Shown piece by piece: positions 26,143 through 34,465 of a stretch of 64,000 bases of DNA (the first letter of the stretch is position 1; every line of letters starts with the position of its first letter). The notes below the pieces were generated by a model. The model searched no databases and was not told where the DNA came from. It saw only the letters and a list, made by a program, of their open reading frames with translations. A program made the translations under genes and the position numbers. The DNA is from Haloarcula pelagica (lineage in GTDB: Archaea; Halobacteriota; Halobacteria; Halobacteriales; Haloarculaceae): NCBI RefSeq assembly GCF_030127105.1, contig NZ_CP126161.1, forward strand, positions 3,286,001-3,350,000. The letters run 5' to 3'.

Positions 26143-26331
26143 ATGTCTGAGGACCAACCAGATTGGTCGGCGGTGACATCGGCCAGCGAGTTCAACGACG
26201 CCCTGACGGCGTTGCTTCGGACAGCAGCGGCAAACGGTGTCGATGTCTGTGGTGCCTGGGAGTGTCGCCCGCTCGACGACGCCTCGGACTGGGAGGCGAT
26301 GATCGTGGAACTCGCCGACGAGGACGAGTGA
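26143..26331 (+). CDS. Small haloarchaeal protein, unknown
   Basis: A 62-aa acidic protein with two helical segments (TSASEFNDALTALLRTAAAN) and the middle motif GVDVCGAWECRPLDD; the two cysteines and the single Trp pair are the only distinctive residues. I do not recognise a family. It precedes the HalOD1 gene by five bases, so both are one transcript and may act in the same signalling pathway. Confidence 0.65.
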   Translation: MSEDQPDWSAVTSASEFNDALTALLRTAAANGVDVCGAWECRPLDDASDWEAMIVELADEDE

Positions 26332-26336
26332 CGACG

Positions 26337-26576
26337 ATGGTCGAAGGGACATCGCCGTCGATCCGACTCGTCGAAACGATCGCGGATATCGAGGGCGTCG
26401 ATCCGATCGAACTCGATTTCGTCCTCGCGGAGGCGATCGATCCACACGCTCTCGACGCCCTGCTCGACCACGACGGGGAGCCGATCGTCGTCGAGTTTAC
26501 CGTGGGCGGCCACGAGGTGGTCGCGACCGACACGGAGCTCCGGGTCGACGACTCGGTCACGGTCCTGTTGGACTGA
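26337..26576 (+). CDS. HalOD1 output-domain protein
   Basis: A 79-aa protein with the pattern of the haloarchaeal HalOD1 output domain: SIRLVETIADIEGVDP, ELDFVLAEAIDPHALDALL, then beta strands IVVEFTVGGHEVVATD and a final VDDSVTVLLD. The domain is found at the ends of haloarchaeal signalling proteins or alone; its target is unknown. The ATG at 26337 is in the spacer after the 62-aa gene; a longer frame back to 26163 overlaps that gene and lacks the domain. Confidence 0.8.
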   Translation: MVEGTSPSIRLVETIADIEGVDPIELDFVLAEAIDPHALDALLDHDGEPIVVEFTVGGHEVVATDTELRVDDSVTVLLD

Positions 26577-26652
26577 ACGGTCGCGGGGTTTCTCGGCGAT
26601 ATCGTCAGTAGGCGAACGTCTTCGGTGCGACATCCGGCGACCTGCGTACAGG

Positions 26653-26670
26653 GTAGTAACTACTATTTGT
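26653..26670 (+). promoter_or_regulatory. sdh promoter with small palindrome
   Basis: A TATA-like ACTATTTG (26661-26668) lies about 28 bases before the sdhC ATG, fitting a leaderless start. Overlapping its upstream edge is the palindrome GTAGT-A-ACTAC (26653-26663). Confidence 0.45.
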
Positions 26671-26692
26671 CCCCGGACTAACCCCCCAGTGT

Positions 26693-27088
26693 ATGAGTCA
26701 GTCTTACAATCGCGGCACCGTCGAGGACTTCGGACGGTGGCGGGAGTTCACGGCCGGCATGTGGGCCTGGATCTTCCACAAGTTCACCGGCTGGGTGCTC
26801 GTGGGGTATCTCTTTACCCACATCGCCGTGCTGAGCACCTCCCTGGGAGGGGCCGAACTCTACACGAGCACACTCCAGGGGCTCGAAGCCCTGCTGATCG
26901 TCCGCTTCCTGGAGATCGGATTGCTCGCCGTCGCCGTCTTCCACATCCTCAACGGCATCCGCCTGTTGATGGTCGACCTCGGCGTCGGGCTCGAAGCACA
27001 GGACAAGAGTTTCTATCTCTCGCTGGTACTGACGGGCGCGATCGTCGTCGCCAGCGTGCCGACGTTCCTCGGGGGGCCGCTCGCATAA
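26693..27088 (+). CDS. sdhC: Succinate dehydrogenase cytochrome b556 subunit
   Basis: SdhC is one of two membrane anchors of complex II. The 131-aa protein has three hydrophobic segments; [21 protein letters not shown] (two parts) and [13 protein letters not shown] carry histidines that can bind haem b and the quinone site. Order sdhC-D-B-A with tight spacing is the usual haloarchaeal operon. Its stop shares a base with the sdhD start (TAATG). Confidence 0.92.
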   Translation: MSQSYNRGTVEDFGRWREFTAGMWAWIFHKFTGWVLVGYLFTHIAVLSTSLGGAELYTSTLQGLEALLIVRFLEIGLLAVAVFHILNGIRLLMVDLGVGLEAQDKSFYLSLVLTGAIVVASVPTFLGGPLA

Positions 27089-27453
27089 TGGCCGAACACT
27101 ACTCCTCGTTCGAGCGCGGCGGCCGTCGCTGGCTCCTCCAGCGACTCACCGCAGTGTTCCTGATCGGCGTCCTGGCGTTTCACTTCATGCTGTTGCACTT
27201 CGTCAACCACGCCGCGAACATCACCTTCGCCGGCACGCAGGTCCGGATGAGTCAGGTGGGTTACTTCGCGACGATGTGGCTGTTCCTCGTGACCGCGACG
27301 TTCCACGGCGTCAACGGCGTCTACAACGCGCTCGTCAACCAGGGCATCCAGGGAACCCAGAAGACGGCGATCAAGTACCTGCTTGTCGTCTCGGGGCTCT
27401 TGCTCGTCGCACAGGGGACCCGCGTCGCAGTCGCTATGACAAACCTCGTCTAA
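27088..27453 (+). CDS. sdhD: Succinate dehydrogenase hydrophobic membrane anchor subunit
   Basis: A 121-aa membrane anchor with three hydrophobic segments; LAFHFMLLHFVNHAANI and ATFHGVNGVYNALV provide histidines for haem and quinone binding. The ATG at 27088 overlaps the sdhC stop, arguing for translational coupling. It works with sdhC to pass electrons from the SdhB clusters to menaquinone. Confidence 0.91.
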   Translation: MAEHYSSFERGGRRWLLQRLTAVFLIGVLAFHFMLLHFVNHAANITFAGTQVRMSQVGYFATMWLFLVTATFHGVNGVYNALVNQGIQGTQKTAIKYLLVVSGLLLVAQGTRVAVAMTNLV

Positions 27454-27456
27454 TCC

Positions 27457-28341
27457 ATGAGCACACAGATCGAACAACAAGAGACCGAGTCAGAGAGCGA
27501 ACAAGAGGCCGAATCGGCCGTCGAGTCACCCGGTGACCGGCGCCGAGCGCAGAAGCAGCAACGCCTCGACGAACAGAAACAGGCAGAACGCGAGGAGTCG
27601 ACCCTCGACGACGAGGAGACGATCACCCTGAAAGTGTTCCGCTACGACCCCGAAGTGGAGGGCAAGCAGGAACCCCGGTTCGACGACTTCGTCGTCCCGT
27701 TCCACAAGGGGATGACCATTCTGGACGCGCTCATCTACGCGCGCGACCAGTACGACTCCTCACTGACGTTCCGACACTCCTGTCGGCAGGCCGTCTGTGG
27801 TTCGGACGCACTGTTCGTCAACGGGCGCCAGCGCCTGGGCTGTAAGACCCAGATCGCCGAGCTGGAGTCCCCGGTCCGGATCGAGCCGCTTCCCCACCAG
27901 GAGGTCGTCAAGGACCTCGTCGTGGACATGGAGCACTTCTACGACCAGATGGAGGCCGTCGAACCCTACTTCGACGCCGACGAGTTGCCCGACGACGAAC
28001 TCGAAGAGCAGCGCCAGAGCCGCGAGAACCGCGAGAAGGTCAAGATGTCCACGCGGTGTATCTGGTGTGGCGCCTGCATGTCCTCGTGTAACATCGCGGC
28101 CGGGGACAACGAGTATCTGGGCCCGGCGGCGATCAACAAGGCCTACCGGTTCGCGATGGACGAGCGCGAGGGCGCCGACCGCAAACAGGAACGACTGCGG
28201 ATCATCGAGCAGGAACACGGCGTCTGGCGGTGCCAGACCCAGTTCTCCTGTACCGAGGTGTGTCCGAAAGACATCCCGCTGACCGAGCACATCCAGGAAC
28301 TCAAGCGCGAGGCAGTGAAGAACAACCTCAAGTTCTGGTAG
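27457..28341 (+). CDS. sdhB: Succinate dehydrogenase iron-sulfur subunit
   Basis: A 294-aa protein with the three Fe-S clusters of SdhB: the 2Fe-2S ferredoxin region HSCRQAVCGSDALFVNG with its downstream Cys in LGCKTQ, the 4Fe-4S/3Fe-4S motifs CIWCGACMSSCNIAAGD and SCTEVCPKDIPL. An N-terminal extension of about 50 residues rich in Glu and Gln (EQQETESESEQEAES) is a haloarchaeal feature and is longer than in bacteria. It lies three bases after sdhD. Confidence 0.95.
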   Translation: MSTQIEQQETESESEQEAESAVESPGDRRRAQKQQRLDEQKQAEREESTLDDEETITLKVFRYDPEVEGKQEPRFDDFVVPFHKGMTILDALIYARDQYDSSLTFRHSCRQAVCGSDALFVNGRQRLGCKTQIAELESPVRIEPLPHQEVVKDLVVDMEHFYDQMEAVEPYFDADELPDDELEEQRQSRENREKVKMSTRCIWCGACMSSCNIAAGDNEYLGPAAINKAYRFAMDEREGADRKQERLRIIEQEHGVWRCQTQFSCTEVCPKDIPLTEHIQELKREAVKNNLKFW

Positions 28342-28375
28342 TCCTAAGCACGCCCACGACACAATTTCCCATACT

Positions 28376-30205
28376 ATGTACGAACACGATGTCATCGTGG
28401 TCGGCGCCGGCGGCGCCGGCCTCAGAGCGGCGATCGCAGCACACGAGGAGGGGGCCGACGTTGCCCTCGTGACGAAACTCCACCCGGTCCGCAGCCACAC
28501 CGGCGCGGCCGAGGGCGGCATCAACGCGGCACTCCGCGAGGGCGACTCCTGGGACCTGCACGCCTACGACACGATGAAGGGGTCGGACTACCTCGGAGAC
28601 GCGCCGGCCATCGACACCTTCGCAAAGGACGCCCCGGAAGAGGTCATCCAGATCGAACACTGGGGGATGCCCTTCTCCCGCGAGGACGACGGCCGCGTCT
28701 CCCAGCGCCCCTTCGGCGGGATGTCGTTCCCGCGGACGACCTACGCCGGTGCCGAGACCGGCCACCACCTGCTGCACACGATGTACGAGCAGGCGGTCAA
28801 GCGGGGCATCGAGGTGTACGACGAGTGGTACGTCACGAACCTCGCGGTCACCGACCACGAGGACCCCGAGGACCGGACCTGTCACGGCTGTGTCGCCTAC
28901 GACATCAAATCGGGCGAGATCCACGGCTTCCGGGCGAAAAACGGCGTGATCCTGGCGACCGGCGGGCTCGGCCAGGCCTTCGATCACACCACCAACGCCG
29001 TCGCCAACACCGGTGACGGCTGTGCGATGGCCTACCGCGCCGGCGTCCCGATGGAGGACATGGAGATGATCCAGTTCCACCCGACGACGCTGCCCTCGAC
29101 GGGCGTGCTCATCTCCGAGGGTGTCCGCGGCGAAGGCGGCATCCTCTACAACGAGGACGAAGAGCGGTTCATGTTCGAACACGGCTACGCGAACAACGAC
29201 GGCGAACTCGCCTCGCGTGACGTGGTCTCGCGGGCGGAACTCACGGAGGTCAACGCGGGCCGCGGGATCGAAGACGAGTACGTCCATCTGGACATGCGCC
29301 ATCTGGGCGAGGAGCGCATCCTCGATCGCCTGGAGAACATCCTCCACCTCGCGGAGGACTTCGAGGGCGTCGACGGGCTGGACGAACCGATGCCGGTCAA
29401 GCCCGGTCAGCACTACGCGATGGGCGGCGTCGAGACCGACGAGAACGGCGAGACCTGTATCGAAGGGCTGTACGCCGCGGGTGAGACGGCGTGTGTCTCG
29501 CTCCACGGAGCGAACCGTCTGGGCGGGAACGCGCTGCCGGAACTGCTCGTCTTCGGCGCCCGCGCCGGCCACCACGCCGCCGGCAAGGACATGAAAGTCG
29601 CCGAGATCGAGACCGGTCCATCCGCGAAGAGCGAAGACGGCGCGGTCGAACCGCCGGTCGCCCCCGGCGCGGTCGACGCCGGGTCCGACGACGTTGTCGC
29701 CGACGGTGGCGCGGCGGCGACCCCCAAGGGCGTCGTCAAAGGCACCGTCGAGGAAGAGCGCCAGCGCGTCGAGGAGCTACTCGAAGCCGACGGCATCAAC
29801 CACGCCGAGGTCCGCGCCGACGTACAGGAGACGATGACCCAGCGCGTCAACGTCTTCCGCGAGGAGGACGGTCTCAAGCAAGCCCTGCGAGAGATCAAGG
29901 ACGCGCGCCGGGAGTACGGGAACGTCGCCGTCGCGGACCCCTCCCGGACCTACAACACGGACCTCATCCACACCATCGAGACGCGCAACATCCTCGACGT
30001 GGCCGAGGCCATCACCATCGGCGCGCTGGCCCGCGAGGAGTTCCGTGGCGCCCACTGGCGCGCCGAGCACCAGGAGCGGAAAGACGACGAGTGGATCAAA
30101 CACACCATGCTCGCCTGGAACGACGGCGAGCCGGAACTGTACTACAAACCGGTCGTCCTCGAAGGCGACGAGGAGACCTACGAGCCCAAAGAACGGTCGT
30201 ACTGA
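28376..30205 (+). CDS. sdhA: Succinate dehydrogenase flavoprotein subunit
   Basis: The 609-aa SdhA oxidises succinate to fumarate with covalent FAD. FAD-binding GAGGAGLRAA is at 9-18, the FAD-linking His is in RSHTGAAEGG, and the active-site HPTTLPSTG and late HGANRLGGNALPE are present. An acidic Gly/Ala/Pro insertion of about 40 residues (from ETGPSAKSEDG on, near 415-450) interrupts the region after the FAD domain. The C-terminal THTIET-like segment is HTIETRNIL. It completes the citric-acid-cycle complex II operon. Confidence 0.95.
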   Translation: MYEHDVIVVGAGGAGLRAAIAAHEEGADVALVTKLHPVRSHTGAAEGGINAALREGDSWDLHAYDTMKGSDYLGDAPAIDTFAKDAPEEVIQIEHWGMPFSREDDGRVSQRPFGGMSFPRTTYAGAETGHHLLHTMYEQAVKRGIEVYDEWYVTNLAVTDHEDPEDRTCHGCVAYDIKSGEIHGFRAKNGVILATGGLGQAFDHTTNAVANTGDGCAMAYRAGVPMEDMEMIQFHPTTLPSTGVLISEGVRGEGGILYNEDEERFMFEHGYANNDGELASRDVVSRAELTEVNAGRGIEDEYVHLDMRHLGEERILDRLENILHLAEDFEGVDGLDEPMPVKPGQHYAMGGVETDENGETCIEGLYAAGETACVSLHGANRLGGNALPELLVFGARAGHHAAGKDMKVAEIETGPSAKSEDGAVEPPVAPGAVDAGSDDVVADGGAAATPKGVVKGTVEEERQRVEELLEADGINHAEVRADVQETMTQRVNVFREEDGLKQALREIKDARREYGNVAVADPSRTYNTDLIHTIETRNILDVAEAITIGALAREEFRGAHWRAEHQERKDDEWIKHTMLAWNDGEPELYYKPVVLEGDEETYEPKERSY

Positions 30206-30334
30206 GAGCGGCGCGAACGTCCGGCCCACGAGACTGACTCACCGGGTTCGCCGCGCGGGCAGCTCTTTTATCCCTTCTCCACTGCGTAGCCCCCGGATAC
30301 TCTTGGTGGCGGCGCGCGACTACCCGAGTGAGTA

Positions 30335-31630
30335 ATGCTCGTCGCTGGCACAGTCGTCGCGGACAGCACCACCGTCGTCGACGACGGCGCAGTCGTCACG
30401 GAAGATGATCGGATCGTCTTCGTCGGGGACCGCGAGGCGGCACTGGAGCGGTACCCGGACCACGAACGACGGACCGTCGATATCGTCGCCCCGGGGCTGG
30501 TCGGCGCACACGTCCACAGCGTCCAGAGCCTCGGTCGCGGGATCGCCGACGACGAACCACTGCTGGAGTGGCTGTTCGACCACGTCCTCCCGATGGAGGC
30601 CGCGATGGACGCCGAAGCGACCCGGACCGCGGCGCTGCTTGGCTACCTGGAGTGTCTCGAAAGCGGCGTCACGACCGTGGTCGATCACCTCTCGGTCCAC
30701 CACGCCGAGGAAGCATTCGAGGCCGCCGGCGAGATCGGTATTCGCGGGCTGCTCGGCAAGGTGCTCATGGACCGTGACAGCCCGGACGGACTCGTCGAAG
30801 CGACGGAGACGGGACTCGCCGAATCGGAGCGGCTCATCCGCGAGTACCACGGGGCCTTCGACGACCGGGTCCGCTACGCGGTCACGCCGCGCTTCGCCGT
30901 CACCTGTTCAGAAGCCTGCCTTCGGGGTGCCCGGGAGTTAGCCGACAGCTACGACGGCGTCCGCATCCACACTCACGCCAGCGAGAACCGCGACGAGATC
31001 GCCACCGTCGAGGAGCGGAGGGGGATGCGCAACATCGCCTGGCTCGACGAGGTGGGGCTCACGGGACCGGACGTGACGCTCGCTCACTGCGTCTGGACCG
31101 ACGACGAGGAGCGCGAACTGCTGGCCGAGACCGGGACCTGTGTCACGCACTGCCCGTCCTCGAACATGAAACTCGCCAGCGGCGTCGCGCCGGTGGTCGA
31201 CTACCTCGATCGCGGGATCACTGTCGCGCTGGGCAACGACGGCCCGCCGTGTAACAACACGCTCGATCCCTTCACAGAACTCCGCCAGGCCGCCCTCCTC
31301 CAGAAGGTCGACACCATCGACGCGACCGCGCTGTCGGCCCGGACGGCCTTCGAGATGGCGACGGTCAACGGCGCCCGAGCGGCCGGGTTCGACCGACTGG
31401 GCGCGCTCCGCGAGGGCTGGCGCGCCGACCTGGTCGGCCTCTCGACGGACGCCGCACGAGCGACGCCGGTCCACGACACGCTCTCGCATCTGGTGTACGC
31501 CGCCCACGGGGACGACGTGACGCTCACGATGGTCGACGGCCGTGTCGTCTACGACGACGGACACACGACTGTCGACGCCGAACGGATCAAGCATACCGCG
31601 GCGTCGCTCGCCGAACAGTTCGTCGAGTGA
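30335..31630 (+). CDS. Amidohydrolase, TRZ/ATZ (MtaD/5'-deoxyadenosine deaminase) type
   Basis: A 431-aa amidohydrolase. Metal ligands: HVH in VGAHVHSVQSLG, His in IHTHASENRDE, His in LAHCVWTDDEE and Asp in GNDGPPCNNTLD. This group deaminates aminohydrolysable rings; in archaea the closest known roles are deamination of S-adenosylhomocysteine, 5'-methylthioadenosine or 5'-deoxyadenosine. The substrate cannot be told here, though the sequence is typical of haloarchaea. A TATA-like CTTTTATC lies near 30264-30271. A strong hairpin overlaps the stop codon. Confidence 0.87.
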   Translation: MLVAGTVVADSTTVVDDGAVVTEDDRIVFVGDREAALERYPDHERRTVDIVAPGLVGAHVHSVQSLGRGIADDEPLLEWLFDHVLPMEAAMDAEATRTAALLGYLECLESGVTTVVDHLSVHHAEEAFEAAGEIGIRGLLGKVLMDRDSPDGLVEATETGLAESERLIREYHGAFDDRVRYAVTPRFAVTCSEACLRGARELADSYDGVRIHTHASENRDEIATVEERRGMRNIAWLDEVGLTGPDVTLAHCVWTDDEERELLAETGTCVTHCPSSNMKLASGVAPVVDYLDRGITVALGNDGPPCNNTLDPFTELRQAALLQKVDTIDATALSARTAFEMATVNGARAAGFDRLGALREGWRADLVGLSTDAARATPVHDTLSHLVYAAHGDDVTLTMVDGRVVYDDGHTTVDAERIKHTAASLAEQFVE

Positions 31631-31649
31631 GCGGCCGAGGCGGCCGCTC
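31629..31649 (+). terminator. Perfect hairpin at the amidohydrolase stop codon
   Basis: GAGCGGCCG-AGG-CGGCCGCTC: a 9-base perfect stem with a 3-base loop that begins in the TGA stop codon. There is no T-run after it, so it may act as a stabilising 3' end rather than a classical terminator. Confidence 0.45.
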
Positions 31650-31961
31650 TTCGGGAGTACACTCCGAAAGTAAGGTGGGGGTGGGTGGGGGGTGGTGGCA
31701 CCAGTACGGTGCCTATCACAAAGAAAGAGAGCATCAGTAAAAAAGCTACTGGCGCTGTTATCACATCCGAGAACTGGATGCCGTGTGAGCAGCCGGCCAC
31801 TGCTGTTGACCACTCGCTCGTGGTGACGGTCGACTTGCGTGGCTCACGACAGACCCTGCACGGGACCGGGTTCGAACCGGATGAAGACTCGCTGCGCTCG
31901 TCTTCCAGGGTTCGAACCGGTCAGACGATCTCGTCACTCACGGGTTCGTTCGTGACAAAAA
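31650..31961. other. Gene-poor 312-base spacer with hairpins and a G-tract
   Basis: No gene convinces me here. A second hairpin, TTCGG(G)AGT-AC-ACTCCGAA (31650-31668), is followed by a G-tract (31675-31698) with runs of 5, 3 and 6 G, then the perfect hairpin GGCACC-AGTAC-GGTGCC (31697-31713) and an A-rich stretch with the run AAAAAA near 31739. From 31857 there is a tRNA 3'-end fragment and another TTCGAACCGG element (31911-31920); GAAGAC/GTCTTC and GTCAC/GTGAC repeats form small hairpins between. A hydrophobic open frame on the minus strand (31549-31800) overlaps the amidohydrolase and shows no known motif. Confidence 0.6.
31857..31880 (-). pseudogene. tRNA 3'-end fragment, possible attachment-site relic
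   Basis: These 24 bases match the 3' end of the neighbouring tRNA-Leu (31962-31985) at 21 positions, including the whole T loop TTCGAA and the discriminator T (A in the tRNA). No 5' tRNA half is found nearby. Copies of tRNA 3' ends beside a tRNA gene are what integration and loss of a mobile element leave, but nothing of such an element is recognisable in the 81 bases between. Confidence 0.4.
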
Positions 31962-32046
<85 letters not shown>

Positions 32047-32177
32047 TCGCTGTCTTACTGCACTAAATCGTACCCGACGGCCCAATAAAAGCACTTTCGT
32101 TTCGTCGTCGCCCGCGGGAGAGAGTCCCATTCGTTTGAATCGGACGTTTCAAATACGACGAAGCGGCTACCAGCCTC

Positions 32178-32681
32178 ATGGCCAAATACTCGACCGGCAA
32201 CACTGGGAGCGACGCCGGCGGGAGCTGCGAACTCTGCGGTGCAGACGGCGGCGACCTCCAGACCGCGAGTGTCGCCGGCGCGACGTTGCAGGTCTGTGAC
32301 GACTGCGCCCGTGACCACGGCGAGAACGACCGGACCTCGACAGGCGACAGCTCTCCCGACGACCGCGACCGCCGCAAGCGCGCGGCACAGAACGTCGCAC
32401 GCGCCCACGACGCACAGCAAGCCGACCCCTCCCACTGGGAAGACGGCGCTGACTACGACGACGACCAACTCCCGTATCTCGTCAGCGGGTACGGGGAACT
32501 CGTCGTCAGCGCCCGCCAGGACGAAGGGCTCCAGACCGCAGAACTCGCCGAGGAACTCGGACTCGACGAGGCCGACGTGCTGGCCGTCGAGCAGGGCCGT
32601 GCGACCCAGGCCAACGTCGGCGGCTCCGTCATCGCCGCCCTCGAACAGTTTCTCGATGTCGAACTCGTCGAAGCGAACTGA
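32178..32681 (+). CDS. MBF1-like protein: zinc-ribbon plus helix-turn-helix
   Basis: A 167-aa protein of the multiprotein-bridging factor 1 type. The N-terminus has a zinc ribbon (CELCGADGGD...VCDDCARDHG, residues 17-51), then an acidic linker, then a Cro-like HTH (ARQDEGLQTAELAEELGLDEADVLAVEQGR, in parts, and the terminal helix IAALEQFLDVELVE). In archaea MBF1 is thought to bridge regulators with the basal transcription machinery or bind ribosomes; the exact role is not settled. The gene lies alone after the tRNA-Leu region, on the opposite strand. Confidence 0.85.
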   Translation: MAKYSTGNTGSDAGGSCELCGADGGDLQTASVAGATLQVCDDCARDHGENDRTSTGDSSPDDRDRRKRAAQNVARAHDAQQADPSHWEDGADYDDDQLPYLVSGYGELVVSARQDEGLQTAELAEELGLDEADVLAVEQGRATQANVGGSVIAALEQFLDVELVEAN

Positions 32682-32732
32682 TCGACACCGGTTCCCGAAG
32701 TCTCTTTGCGTGCCGGCGCGCAACGGAGTAGC

Positions 32733-33275
32733 GTGACACACGACGCTGTCGTCTACGATCTGGACGGAACACTCGTCCAGCTAGCTGTCGACTGGGACGC
32801 CGTCGCGACGGCTGTCGAGACCGTCCTCCGGGAACGCGATGTCGACCCCGGGACCGGGGACCTCTGGTCGATGCTCGAGCTGTCCGCGGAGGTCGGGCAC
32901 CGGGCCGCGGTCGAGGAGACGATCACCCGGTACGAACGTGACGGGGCCGAGCGGTCCGACAGGCTACCGCTGGCGGACGGGCTTCCACACGGCGTTCCGG
33001 TCGGCGTCTGCTCGCTCAACGCCGAGGGCGCCGTCCGGGACGCGCTGGACGTACACGAGATCGACCCACACGTCGAGTCGGTCGTGGGCCGGGACACCGT
33101 CGGGTCCTCGAAGCCCGATCCCGAGGGCCTGCTCCGGGTTATCGACGACCTGGACGCGACGCCGGCCGAGACGGTCTTCGTCGGCGACTCCGAACGCGAC
33201 GCCGAGACGGCCCGGCGGGCCGGCACGGCCTTCGAGTGGGCGGCGGCGTTCGATCAGCGACGATATCGCGCGTAG
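32733..33275 (+). CDS. HAD family phosphatase
   Basis: A 180-aa HAD hydrolase with YDLDGTL (nucleophile and acid Asp), CSLNAEGAV, KPDPEG and FVGDSERDAETARRAG motifs. It hydrolyses a small phosphate ester; the substrate is unknown, and the short cap (about 40 residues between motif I and II) is of the C1 helical type. Start is the GTG at 32733 (VTHDAVVYD). The gene's 3' end overlaps by 22 bases with a small gene on the other strand. Confidence 0.85.
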   Translation: MTHDAVVYDLDGTLVQLAVDWDAVATAVETVLRERDVDPGTGDLWSMLELSAEVGHRAAVEETITRYERDGAERSDRLPLADGLPHGVPVGVCSLNAEGAVRDALDVHEIDPHVESVVGRDTVGSSKPDPEGLLRVIDDLDATPAETVFVGDSERDAETARRAGTAFEWAAAFDQRRYRA

Positions 33276-33481
33276 AGGTAGACACAGATCGCGGTCAGGA
33301 ACCAGATTACCGCACCGACTCTGACGGCGAACAGCGCCCGCGCTGTCCACGTCGGCAGCGTGAGCGGGATCGACGCCACGGCGACGATCGGAGAGCCGAT
33401 CAGGATGGTCGTGACGAACGTCACCTGCATCACCCACCCGAAGTCGACGCCGTCCGGATCGGTGTGTTCGACTGCTGGCAC
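33254..33481 (-). CDS. Small membrane protein, DUF5822-like
   Basis: A 75-aa protein with two hydrophobic segments, preceded by VEHTDPDGVDFGWVMQVTF. I recall haloarchaeal DUF5822 proteins with the same arrangement, VEHTDPxGVDxGWVMQ then two helices, but cannot verify it. The start used is the GTG at 33481 (VPAVEHT); the ATG at Met18 (33430) is possible. It overlaps the convergent HAD gene at its 3' end, and lies before panB on the opposite strand. Confidence 0.65.
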   Translation of the reverse strand: MPAVEHTDPDGVDFGWVMQVTFVTTILIGSPIVAVASIPLTLPTWTARALFAVRVGAVIWFLTAICVYLYARYRR

Positions 33482-33574
33482 GACCGGGCGTTCGTGTGGC
33501 CCCGGCAAGCCCCTTCCGGTTCGACGGCGCAGTACACCCGAAGACGTAAGCGTCAGGCGCGCCCGCCCACGGGT

Positions 33575-34384
33575 ATGACCACCGTCCGTGACCTCCAGGA
33601 ACTGGCGGGCGAGGAACCGATCACGATGCTGACGGCCTACGACGCCGCGACCGCCGAGATCGCTGACGAGACCGGGGTCGACGTGTTGCTGGTGGGCGAC
33701 AGCATGGGCAACGCCGTCCTGGGCCACGAGAACACGCTCCCGGTGACGGTCGACGAGATGGCGTCCCGGGTCGGGGCCGTCGCTCGTGGGGCCGACGACG
33801 CGCTCGTCGTCGCCGACATGCCCTTCCTCTCGTTTGGCGCCGACGAGGGCGAGAGCGTCAAGAACTGCGGACGGATGCTCAAAGAGGAGGGCGCAAACGC
33901 CGTGAAGCTCGAATCCGGTCCCCACACCGTCGAACTGACCGAGCGGCTGGCCGACCTCGGCATCCCGGTGATGGCCCACCTCGGGCTCACGCCCCAGAGC
34001 GTCAACCAGACGGGCTACACCCAGCAGGCCGACGACCGCGAGGAGGCCGAATCGATCCTCGACCTCGCGCGCGAGCACGAGGCCGCCGGCGCGTTCGCGC
34101 TCGTGCTGGAACACATCCCCGCGAACCTCGCCGCGCAGGTGACCGAGGCGCTCGACATCCCGACCATCGGTATCGGCGCCGGCGGGCAGTGTGACGGCCA
34201 GGTGCTCGTCTTCACCGACGTTGTGGGGATGGCCGACGGGAGTCCGCCCTTCGCCCGGCAGTTCGGCGACGTGCGAAGCGAGATGACCGACGCCGTCTCC
34301 GCGTACGTCGACGCCGTCGAATCGGGAGAGTTCCCGGCCGACGAACACGCGAGCAGTTCCGCGGAACTGGACGACCTGTACTGA
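33575..34384 (+). CDS. panB: 3-methyl-2-oxobutanoate hydroxymethyltransferase
   Basis: PanB makes ketopantoate from 2-oxoisovalerate and methylene-tetrahydropterin, the first step towards pantothenate and CoA. The 269-aa length is normal. Motifs: MLTAYDAATAEI, LLVGDSMGNAVLG (metal-binding Asp), DMPFLSFG, VKLESG, PVMAHLGLTPQSVNQ, and LEHIP with the late Glu. The start ATG at 33575 fits homology; upstream frame is not conserved. No other pan gene is nearby; it stands alone between panB and bioB promoters. Confidence 0.95.
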   Translation: MTTVRDLQELAGEEPITMLTAYDAATAEIADETGVDVLLVGDSMGNAVLGHENTLPVTVDEMASRVGAVARGADDALVVADMPFLSFGADEGESVKNCGRMLKEEGANAVKLESGPHTVELTERLADLGIPVMAHLGLTPQSVNQTGYTQQADDREEAESILDLAREHEAAGAFALVLEHIPANLAAQVTEALDIPTIGIGAGGQCDGQVLVFTDVVGMADGSPPFARQFGDVRSEMTDAVSAYVDAVESGEFPADEHASSSAELDDLY

Positions 34385-34435
34385 GTGGGTGGCCTGTGGG
34401 CCGCCCGGGGCACGACGATCGGACCGACCCGAATC

Positions 34436-34441
34436 TTTATC
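34436..34441 (+). promoter_or_regulatory. TATA box of the bio cluster
   Basis: TTTATC is centred about 28 bases before the GTG at 34466, so the bioB transcript should be leaderless and begin at that GTG. This decides the start against the longer open frame that begins at 34385. Confidence 0.6.
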
Positions 34442-34465
34442 CGATCGTCAACTGACAAACTGGGT

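Noticed and set aside
31549-31800. Minus-strand frame with a hydrophobic N-terminus
   Set aside because: It overlaps the 3' end of the amidohydrolase, shows no family motif and has no promoter. A small membrane peptide cannot be fully excluded.
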